From NCBI GenBank assembly GCA_946811185.2, contig OX328104.1:11295918-11359917 (forward strand): DNA of 64,000 nucleotides, written 5' to 3'. The number at the start of each line of letters is the position of its first letter. Positions within the stretch are counted from its first letter, which is position 1. Source of the stretch: Hippopus hippopus. Its lineage: Eukaryota > Mollusca > Bivalvia > Cardiida > Cardiidae. Positions 1 to 11,000 of this stretch are shown here, in pieces. The notes beneath the pieces are model-generated. The model was not told the origin of the DNA, made no database searches, and was given only the letters and a program-made list of their open reading frames with translations. The position numbers and the translations under genes are program-made.

Positions 1-167
1 AGATAGGTACCTTTTTCATTTTTTCTTATTGTTTACAATTATAAATACTATAAGTGTGGAAATTTTAAGAAAAATCTGTCCGTTAGAAAGTATATATTTA
101 TTAAAGATTAACCCTTAATTCGGTCAAATTATCTCCCTTTTTAACTCAATGGTCTATATATAACATG
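1..167. other. Intron, unassigned AT-rich sequence
   Basis: No gene or complete repeat. A stretch around 63-112 resembles 1835-1887 in direct orientation, sharing a 20-base core with one mismatch (AAAAATCT-G/A-TCCGTTAGAAA). Confidence 0.4.
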
Positions 168-555
168 CATATTTAAGAAATAATCTTTCTTCTATCGTGG
201 TTTATCGTTCAATAAACCACAGTTGTGAGTTATGAGGCACAATAAATAATCCACGAGGGCAATAGCCCGAGTGGGTTATTCATTGCGCCTTATAACTCAC
301 AATGTGGTTTATTGAACGATAAACCACAATAGAAAGAAGATTATTTTGATTCTAACATGACCAACTCTTAATGAAAGGAAAACAAGTTCATACTTAGAGT
401 AAAACCGTAGATGCAGATTATATTCCATTGAATAACTTACTAATTTTATACAGAATGACGTCACTCTACATAGAATGAGGTAGATTTTACTACGCTTTCA
501 TTGCACTGTGTTTATAGAGCCGAATTCACGTGTCATGTTAGAATTGTACATTTAC
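168..555 (+). mobile_element. Fold-back element copy A (inverted partner at 4505-4905)
   Basis: The outer part, 179-349, is a near-perfect palindrome with arms containing GTGGTTTATCGTTCAATAAA. The inner 200 bases carry TGACGTCA. Nearly the whole segment reappears in reverse complement at 4505-4905, so the two copies bracket the last two visible RhoGEF exons. Superfamily unknown. Confidence 0.7.
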
Positions 556-713
556 CATGCTCAAAACCAGGCTTTTACATATTTTTTGTACCAAACTGAA
601 TGAATTATCATTAAAATGATGTAAATTTGTATATTCTCTCATGTAATTTTCCTGTGTAATTGACTCTCAAAGATAAGCAAATTAAATCCAATATAAGCTG
701 AATTTTGGGACTA

Positions 714-1732
714 TACGAGGGCTGTCCCAAAATAGCGTAGACAAAGGCTATAACACGATCAGTGTTAACACAATAGATTCAGCGAGTTCGGAGTTCTTTA
801 CAAGAGCTTTGTGCATATTTGTGTGAAATATAAACTAACTGCCTTAAGAATTGCTCAATCTATCACGAATTAAAATAAGCTACCCATAGATACCCGGCGC
901 ACACTAACGTTAACGTCATGATGTCCCTAGAAAACAATTATTCTTTTTAAAAGTACTCTCCGTTGTGCTCGATGCATTTACGGTGGCGTGTGACCCACTT
1001 ATCGTATACGTATTCAAACCACTTACTTTTCAAATTACTCAACACTCACAGAGTTTCCTGTCGCAGTTCATTGAAGTTTTCGAATCTATGTCCCCGCACA
1101 TTAGACTTTAAATATGGGAACAAAGCAAAGTCTAGGGGTGTTTTAAGTCTGGACTGTAGGGCGCTGCTCCTATTTCCATCCGTCAACAAATACAAGCGAT
1201 CTTGACACAGATTTGCAGTTTTCTGTGGCGTGCAGTTTGCATAGTGTTTGCGTAGGAGTCATATCTAATTGTACACAATATTCGTCTGTTATCGATTTGA
1301 TAACATTCTGCTGCGCAGCCATTTCCTTTGACGTCACCATTTTCAGCATGTTGGAATTAACCACCGCACTAGGTTTTATCCAATAATTTTTTTTTCAAAA
1401 TAACATTACGTAAGCATCCTTCGGTGTAATGATGTCAAATGCAATGACATTAATCCACATTGAATGATTTCCCGCAATTATGACCATGTTTGGAATTATA
1501 GACAAGTAAAGATGTAACATGCTCATAAAAAAATATTTTGGTGTGCGCCGGGTTAGGTACCCCATTTGTGTAAATAACTTCATGAAATGTACGATTTTCG
1601 ATCTTGATTTTTCATTTTAAATGGGAATATTCACAAATGACTAACAGATACAACATGCAAATTTTACTGAAATCTGACGTCGGGTTCCATAAAAAATATC
1701 GTTGTCTACGACATTTTAGGATAGCCCTCGTA
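714..1732 (-). mobile_element. Internally deleted mariner-like transposon
   Basis: The ends are inverted repeats of about 30 bases (TACGAGGGCTGTCCCAAAAT at left; matching in 26-27 positions at right) flanked by TA on both sides, as for Tc1/mariner. On the minus strand 1364-1170 encodes a mariner-type N-terminal helix-turn-helix segment (IKSITDEYCVQLDMTPTQT ... SVSRSLVF), and about 1160-940 the C-terminal end (DFALFPYLKSNVRGHRFENF, with an in-frame stop, then KWVTRHRKCIEHNGEYF). The middle with the first two catalytic Asp residues is missing. Non-autonomous relic. Confidence 0.82.
963..1364 (-). pseudogene. Mariner-like transposase remnant
   Basis: Two collinear pieces of a transposase survive: the HTH domain (1364-1170) and the segment from the final catalytic Asp to near the C-terminus (about 1150-963), with at least one stop codon. 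The catalytic core between them is deleted, so no active enzyme can be made. Confidence 0.75.
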
Positions 1733-1909
1733 TATACCTTTTTCAAAGGCAAATTTCTCAGAAACGAGCACAGTGACCCATATTTTTCTTTACTGTAATC
1801 TCCTAAAGACATGATGAGCTTTGTATGTGCAAAGTTAAAAAAAAATCTATCCGTTAGAAAAATTTGTGATATACATTGTTAAAGGTTAACAATTAAAAGC
1901 TGCTCATAC

Positions 1910-2080
1910 CTCTTGCCCCATCATGGGCCATATCAAAACCTGCGAATGTTTCTGCCCGTTTTGGTATTGGTACAGCAGTAAATGTATGACTAGCATGTTC
2001 TCCTACACTGCTGACACTTCGACTGAGATTGGTTCCTGTACCTTCCAGCATAGTTGTAAGCTGAGAAGCAGCATGGGATA
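1910..2080 (-). CDS. RhoGEF exon: C-terminal PKRAETFAGFD segment (last exon visible)
   Basis: Encodes SHAASQLTTMLEGTGTNLSR, SVSSVGEHASHTFTAVPIPK and RAETFAGFDMAHDGAR. PKRAETF-x-GFD is a signature shared by AKAP13 and its relatives C-terminal to the PH domain. Acceptor CTTCTGTTACAG, donor GTATGA. It ends in phase 1 without a stop, so at least one more exon lies below position 1. Confidence 0.88.
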
Positions 2081-5000
2081 CTGTAACAGAAGAACACTGT
2101 CATGTACAAATTATCATAAATATAAAACCTCCTGCAAGCAACTTTTTTTCAGCCTAGCAGCAGACCTTGAAAACTTGCAGCAAAAGAAGAATTTGCTTGA
2201 AACAACTCTCCAATTTTAGAGTCTAGTTTGCCTTTTAAACACACAGCAATATTTTGGACTCGTCCAAATTCAAAGCATTTGTAGACAACAATTTGAAAGT
2301 AGCTTAAAAACTCCATCACTAAAAGGGTAGAAACCTTGCAGAGAAGGAGAAAATGCTGATTACCAGCATTTTCACCTTTTCCCACAAGGTTTTCAGAAGG
2401 CTTTTTCTTCAGGGTAGATAAAACATGTGGTTGTGTGGTAAAGGATTAACCCTTATAGTGCTTAATGGAATAGAATTGTCTCGTGTTTAACACCTCTTTC
2501 AACATTATTTCAGTTATAATGTGGCTGCCAGTGAACCTATTCATGCTTTCCTGGAGTTTCTTTTACCATTACTCTGCACAATTTTCTTTCCAAATCACTG
2601 GCTTCTTTCCCACATAACCATCATTGAAACAGCGGTAAGGGGTGGAAAAGGAATGAATCCTGTCGCAATGACTATCATCAATCCTGGAAAAGAAATTGGC
2701 CGAGCCAGGGATTGAACCTGCCACCCCCTGTTCTCAAGTCCTGCATGCTACCTTTTAGTGCCTAATAGATGAAAAAGAGATTCTTAGTATGTACTACAGA
2801 TGCATATATTGTAATTTCAAAGCTGTCTTTATAAGAATGACCGGAAAAGAAGCAGACTGTACAGATCCAAGATCAGACTGCATGTTCTGTGCAGTCTGAC
2901 CTTGCTTTACACCATCTGTATAAGAATATCTGGCAAAGAAGCATACTGTGTAAGATCCAAGATCAGGCTGCATGTTTTCTGTTACATACAGGTTCAGCCC
3001 TACAAGGGATAAAATAATAGTAATAAGTGTGTTTTTCATTGAGACAATGAAATGCAAAAACAAGAGGGCCATGATGGCTCTAAAGTCTCTCACCTGAGCC
3101 TTTTTTATCAAACATGACCTATTACCAATCTCTTCTGAGATAATATGACAAACACTCCAGCAAACTTTCATAAGTATTGGGACTGAAAATGAGCCCTCTA
3201 CAGTGTACAAAGCTTTTTCTAAAATTTGACCTACTGACCTATTTTTTGACACCACTTGACCCGTTTTCAAAAACATCCAAGAAATCATCAGGACAAATTT
3301 TATGACCAACTTTATGAGTATTGGATTGAAAATGTGGATTCTACAGAGTACACAAGGTTTTTCAAAAATTTAATCCAGTGACCTACTTTTTACCCGACAT
3401 GACTCATTTTCAGCTTGCCCTAAATACCATCAAGACAAACTTTCTGACCAACTTTTATAAGTACTGAGCTGAAAATGTGGCCTCATGAGTGAACAGGTTT
3501 TTCAAAGATTTGACCAGGTGACCTGGTTCTTGACCCCAAATGACCCATTCTGGCGCTGGTCTCAGATATTATCAAAATAAAAATTCAGACGAACTTTCAT
3601 AAGTACTGGACTGAAAATGTGGCTTCTAGAGACAACAAGTTCTTTTTTTTTTTAAGATTTAATCCAGTGACCTAGGTTTTGACCCAATGTGATTTATTTT
3701 AGAACTCGACAGAGATATCATCAAGACAAACATTCTGACCAACTTTCAAGACTACTGGACAGTCACTACAAAAGTGGGTTATTTCTATGTAGCAGTAACA
3801 AATATTTATGTGAACATGGAGAAAAACACAAATTCATGTTACCTTCTTGCAAAGCTGCCTGCAAAATACTTGAACTTGCTTTCTCCTCCGCCGGAGATTC
3901 ATCAAAGTCCCTTGAACTTGGTCGAGACTGAAATAGAAATAATTTCCAATAAACTAGTTACATCTAGAAGATCATTCTTTTCTTTAATTGAATAACTCTG
4001 TCAAAGGGAATAGGAGAAATTTCCCCAAACAAACTATGTATATTGTCAAAATGTTCTAAAAGGTGTCCTATACAGCAAAATTGAGTAGTATTTGTGTGGC
4101 ATGAGCAGCGCCAGTTTCACAAATAACCATTACCGTCTTGCTGCAGAACAGTTTTGTCAACAGAAAAAATTTACTTGTCAAATGAACTTCTTGTTTTAAT
4201 GTTACAACTTAGTCATCTATCCTTTCATGGATGATTTTTTAGGGCTAAAAATTTGTTTTCCACAAATTCTGAGTTAACCTTTTAATAAACAATTCCTTGT
4301 TGAAGAAGACAGCCTGTGAAAACATTGTAGGTAAAAGAGAAATGCTGGTAACCATAATGTTTTCTATACTTTTAAAGACAACTTCCATCATTTCAGCCAT
4401 AATTATCCTACTTGGAAGCTTCAATATTTTCAATCTAGACAAGTCTAAAGCTTTACCCCTTTGTAAATGGTTAAGACATATCAAACGGAAAGACAGAAGT
4501 AAAACGCTAATTCTTACATGACACGTAAATTCGGCTCTATAAACACAGTGCAACGAAAGCGTGGTAAAATCTACATTATTCTATGTAGAGTGACGTCATT
4601 CTATATAAGAGTGACGTCATTCTCTATAAAGTAAGTGAGTAAGTTATTCAATGGAATATAATCTCCATGCACATTTTTCTCTAAGTATGAACTTGTTTTC
4701 CTTTGCTTAAGAGTTGGTCAGGTTAGAATCGAAATAATCTTCTTTCTATAGTGGTTTATCGTTCAATAAACCACGTTGTGAGTTATGATGCCCAATGAAT
4801 AAACTACGAGGGCGAGCCTGAGCGTTTTATTCATCGCGCCTCATAACTCACAACGTGGTTTATTGAATGATAAACCACGATAGAAAGATGATTATTTCTT
4901 AAATATATTTGACTGAATCAACTTTTTACCAGACATCAAAATTTTGGATCTGTCCATATCGATAGTGTTTGCTGGTGATAAACTGACAGTATAAACATAA

Positions 5001-8000
5001 TCAAAACAAGCTTAGCAGGGCTGGGATTTTAATTCATGAAGGGTGATACCCGGTTGAGACAAACTATTTGGGGTGATTTTTCGCCTCTCACCTCTGATGC
5101 ATGTGAGAAAGTAGTCAGTGACTTGGAAGGAAAGTTGTTTAGGTGCACTGACTGCTGTTATATGACCTCAGCTGTTAAAACGGCGTTAAACTCCACTTCA
5201 ATCAATCAACTGAAGGGTGATAAAACATGAGAGCATCTGATAAGTCTTTACCAAACAACAAAATTGTATGCTGGTCCAAATTGAAAACATTTGCAGAAGA
5301 CGAAATAAGTGTTACTCAAACGGTGAGATTTGTCTTTGATAGGATAGAAAACATTGTGGGAAAAGGAGAAAACGCTGGTAAACAGCATTTTCTCCTTTTC
5401 CCACAATGTTTTCAAAAGGCTTGTTTCCAAGGGTATTTAAAAATCAGGATTGTTTGGTAAAGGGTTAACAGATATATAAACCCTTTACCACACAATGCCA
5501 ACTTTTAATGACCCTGGGAAAGAAGCCTTTTGAAAACATTGCTGGAAATGGAGAAAATACTGGTAACCAGCATTTTCTCCTTTTCCCTCAATGTTTTCTA
5601 CCCTATCAAGAAAAAATTGCACCACTTGAGCCACATTGGAATTGTCATCTGCAAATGTTTTCAATCTGGACAAGGCTACAATTCTGTTGTCTAGTACAGG
5701 GTTAAGAATGTTTTTTATAAAGTAACCTACATGTTGGTCCTCTGCATCATTGTAAACAGCCACAAGGTCCATCATCAGCTTGTTCTTCTCATCACAGCAC
5801 TTTTTGATCTCCTCATCTTTAGCACTTAGTTTCTCTGTTGCCATAGAAACAAACAAGTCATTTCCTTAAAATGATATTCCCTGCTTAAAGCCCTCTCTTT
5901 CCATGACATGGCAGTAAATCAGAAAACCAAAGAAGAATATCGGCAGACTATCATAAGGAACACACATATGAACTTTCATCAATTTTCGTCAAGGATTTAA
6001 AAAGATATCTGTCCAGACAGATGGACAAAAAAAACGGACGGACAACATATAAAATATATTTCCCCCCCCCCCCTTTCAGAGGTGGATAATAACAAAGCAG
6101 TCACCACATGAATCCATACAAAATGGAATTGCAAATTGTCTCTCCTTATGTTTGAAATGATTTCATAAACATTTAGCAATTATTACATGAAATGGATAAA
6201 TCAATGAACAAAAAGATCCCAGAATCTTGTGAGATTCAAAGTTGTTTCTTTTCCGGCAGCATAAGTTTATATTCCAGAAAATAAGAATCCAAGATTTGAT
6301 TGCAGAAATAAGGGCCATAAGAGTAACTAAATAACACCTAGCATTACAAGAATACATGTAAAACTCTTCGATGCTCTCCAGTATGAAAAAAAAATTGTAG
6401 AATTGTAATTATGCCACTACATAATCTGTCAAGTTCTTTAGGGGAGCATAAAAATGATCAAAATAAAGACATCATTCATCTTCTGAAAAGTTGGTATCTA
6501 ACCATTTTGTGTATTTAACTTTTTACCACACAGTACATGTTAGACATGTCTATATTGAGGGAATTCACAGAGCACAATTCACATGTTTTTCAAATGATGG
6601 TATTTGTTCTTGGTTAGGAAGATAACATTGCGGAAAAAAAGAGAAAATGCTGGTCAATTAGCAGTACATTTCCATTTTACCAACCGAAATTACACGTCCT
6701 ATCCCGACCGCAGCCCGTTTTTCGATTTTGTTGACAGGGGTAAGACTTTCTAGGAATAGGTTTGGTGAGACAGGGGCTTCAGGCATTATCAGGCCAAAAT
6801 TACACGTTCAACCCCGACCGTAGCCCGTTTTCCGATTATGTTAGGACAGGGTAGGACGTTCTAAGAACTAGTTTGGTGTGATGGGGGCCTTATAGTATTA
6901 ACCCTTTACCACACAATGACACCTTTTAACGCCCATGAAGAAGAGGCCTTTTGAAAACTTTGTGGGAAAAGGAGAAAATGCTGATAACCAGCATTTTCTC
7001 CTTTTCCCACAAAGTTTTCTACCCTATCAAAGAAAAGTTGCGTCATTTGAGCCACTATGAAATTGTCGTCTGCAAATGCTTTCAATTTGGATAGGTCTTA
7101 AATTTTGCTGTGTGGTAAAGGGTTAAAACAGTTCAAGTCATGAGTTGTGGATAAGGCCCTTTTGCAAAATAGTAAAATCAACAAAACAAAATCTTACCCA
7201 TTATAGCCTGAGCCTTGGCTTGTTTCTCTGCCCTTCTTCTTTCTTCCTCAGCACTGGGATCTTCTTCATCTTCTGCAAAAGAAATACTTGAAATTTTCAA
7301 ACACATAATACAGGTGTAGACCTATCATTTTAAAGCATTTGCAGACCTCAAGTTACATTTGGATAAGTTACATTTGCTTGATTTTCAGTGAATATTCTAT
7401 ATCAAAAAAGGGGCATACTTGTGTCAAGAATACTTTGACGGTTTCCTGCCCTTTTTGTACAGATTCCTGTTTTGATAGTAAACAACTTGTCCAAGTTGGA
7501 AGTAAATATTTTTAGTAATAACAGAGATATTATAAATGTCAAAGTTTTTGCACAACAACACATATAACGATGAAGATGCCTGGGCTATGACAATACCTTG
7601 AAGTTTTCTTAGAAAACAACCGTGCTAAATATACATGATTTAAGATTCAGACATACACTTGATGCTCTGGGATTCATTCTACATTTTAAATGATAAACCA
7701 ATGACTCTGACAGGTTTACAAAAGATTCTGACACACTTACCTTCAGCTGGACAACTATTTGCTGCAGCACGCATTACTTGAGCCCATCGCTGCATTTCCA
7801 GTGTTGTGCTAAAGATGACTTCATACATTTCTGGGTTGACTTTACTCTGACTTATAATATACATGCCCTTCGAGTCTCTTGTATCTCTCTTCTCCCGAAC
7901 CAGCAGGTTGTAGAGGGATACAACTCCATTCTGTAGGAAGTGGAAAAACATCTTTCAGTATTTTTACTCTTTACCACACAATCTTGAGTTTTAATGATAA

Positions 8001-11000
8001 CAAGGAAGAAGGCTTTTGAAAACAAAATGGGAAAACAAGAAAATGCTGCTAACTGGCATATCCCCCTTTTCCAAGAGTGATTTCTACTAATTCAAAGACA
8101 AATCTTCATTTCTGGGACATCTGATTAATCCTCTGAGAAAGACTTCAATTCTGACAAATCTAAAGGTTGTTGAGTGTAAAGAGTAAATCAATAAAGGTGT
8201 AGGCTAACTCTACATATATACCTACTGCAAGTCTTGCACAAGAGAACAAACAGGAAAACAGTGCAAGACATGGAAAAGAACATCATGACTCCTCCAAAAA
8301 TATTGTGGCAAAATGAAAATAAGACAAAGATCTGACAGCACATTCTGTGTGATCACATTACTAACTGACATTACTGTCTTCGATCTAATGAAAGATTTCT
8401 AGCAAAAGCATCATTGAAGTTGAAATTTCCAGTCTTTTTCCGGACTGGAAAATGTGGACAGTGTAGATCAAAATCACATCACATAGAATCTGCAGCCTCA
8501 TGTTCACTCTTAACCCTTTACCAAACAATCCCTGGTTTTTACGACTTTAGAAAGAAGCCATTTGAAAACATTGTGGGAAAAGGAGAAAATGCTGGTAACC
8601 AGCATTTTCTCCTTTTCCCAAAACGTTTTCTACCCTGCTGGAAACAAATTTCAATTTTTGAGTTACGTTTATTTTGTCGTCTGCAAGTGCTTTCAATTTG
8701 GACCTGTTTAAAATTTTGCCGTTTGGTAAAGAGTTAAATCAATTATCTCGGTTGGATAATGTTGATGTTCTCCCCCAATGGCCTTGACATTGTCTAGCTC
8801 TTGTTCTACCACTATAAATATTTACTTCCTTTTCTTGTCAAAGATGTTTAACTCTCTTGGCACCACAGATTAAATCAAGGGCTTTGGCAGATGGCATAGA
8901 TCAAGATCAGACTGCACAAAACATCGAGTCTGACCTTGCCTCTATACGACCTGCTCCTTTATTCAAGACTGTATAAAAATCTTTTGCGATTTCAGTAGAC
9001 TGTATTTTCAGCCATTGAAAGGGGTTGAATTTATGTTTGGCGCTGAGAATATTAATTAAACACTCAACTCTTTACCAAACAACAAATTCTAAATTGGTTC
9101 AAACTGAAAGCATTTGCACATAACAAATGTCAATCAAAAACTGAAATTTGTCTTTGGAAGGGAAGAAAAAATTGTGGTAAAAGGATTATTGCTGGTTACC
9201 AACATTTTTCTTTTCCCACAATATTTTCAAAGCCCTTCCACCTCAGGGTCATTAAAACGCGATTTTGTGGTAAAATGTTAAATCATGTAACTTCCAAGCA
9301 GTCCATAATATACTTTCTTTTACCCTTTACAAAACAATCCTGTATTTTAAAGACCCTAGGGCAGAGGGCTTTTGAGACCATCGTGTAAAAAAAGAGAAAA
9401 TGCTGGTAACTAGCATTTTCTCCTTTTCCCACAATGTTTTCAAAAGTCCTCCTCCTTTGGGTCATGAAATCAGGCTTATGTGGTAAAGAGTTAATCCTGT
9501 GAAGTTGAACTTACTTTACTGTCTTGTGCAAAAAATGAGTATTTTTGGTTGTTGTCTTGAAGAAAGAAGAAGACATCATTAAGAAGAACAGCGACAACTT
9601 CCACAGTTTTTCCACGAGCATTTTTATATACACAGACACCTTCATAGAGCAGCTTTCTATTGTTGGCCATGATATCAGATTTCTGAAAAGGAATAGAAAA
9701 TAAGTTAACCATTTTACACACAAGTTTTAAACACCTTGAAGGTGAAGGCTTTTGAAAACATTTTTGGTAGAGGAGAAAATGCTGGTAACCAGCATTTTCT
9801 CCTTTCCCCACAATTTTTTCTATTCTATCAAAGAAATATTCCATAATTTAAGCCAACCTTAAATTGTCATCTGCAAATGCTTCCATTTTGATGAAATTTA
9901 ATTTTTGTTGTTTGGTACAAAGTTTACCATACACAAATCGTAGACATGTCTAAATTGAAACCATCTGCACACAACAATTTAAGTGTGGCTCAAAGATAGT
10001 ATTTATCTTTGATAGGGTAGATAACATTGTTGGGAAAGGAAAAAAGGTTGGTTACCAGCATTTTCTCCTTTTCCCCCACTATTTTCCAAAGCCTTCTTCC
10101 TCAGGGTCACCAAAACTCAGGATAAAGTGGTAAAGGATCTAAGTAACAAATACCAAAATTAATACCCCCACCTAGTAATTTGATAAAGTACACAGATGTT
10201 CATACCTTGTGTGCATTAACCTTTAACCAAACAATTCCATCTGAAAAACCCTGAGGACAGCATTTGAAAACATTGTGAGAAAAGGAGAAAATGATGGTGA
10301 CCCACAATGTTTCAACTACCAAAATTAATACCCCCACCTAGTAATTTGATAGAGTGCACAGATGTTACAATCTAATGTACATTAACCCTTTACTTAACAA
10401 TCCCATCAAAACAACCTTGAGTAAAGCATTTGAAAACATTGTGGGTATAGGAGAAAATGATGGTGACCCACAATGTTTCTATCCTTTCACAGACAAATAT
10501 CCTAATTTGAGCCCTATAAGATATCTGCAAATGCTTTAAACTTGGATAAGTCTAAAATTTTGTTGATAGGTAAAGAGTTAATCCTTTACCGCACAATCCC
10601 AAGTTTTAATGACCTTGAGGAAGAAGCCTTTTGAACACATCATGGGAAACAGAGAAAATGCTGGTAACAAGCATTTTCTCCTTTTCCCACAATGTTTCCT
10701 ACCCTTCAAAAGGCAAATTCAGTTTTTGGGTCACATTTAATCAGTCGTCTGCAAAAGCGTTTAATTTGGAAGTCTTAAACCTTTACCACACAATCACGAG
10801 TTTTGACCACCCTGTGGAAAAAGGCTTTTGAAAACATTGTGGGAAACGGAGAAAATGCTGGTAACCAGCATTTTCTCCTTTTCCCACAATGTTTTCTACC
10901 CTATCAAAGACAAACTCCCCCATTTTGCCTACCATTAATTTTTCTTCTGCAAATGTTTTCAATTTCAACAAGTCTAAAAACTTGGTCGTGTGGTAAAGAG

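Noticed and set aside
2700..2765. tRNA gene on the minus strand (also at 39360-39425 and 18780-18860)
   Set aside because: Only the internal promoter boxes resemble a tRNA. Each is the head of a SINE with body and tail.
5485..5856. 123-codon minus-strand open frame beginning before the KLSAKDEE exon
   Set aside because: Only the part up to the GTAGGT donor is real exon. The remainder reads through the intron into a MITE (GKGENAGYQYFLHFQQC).
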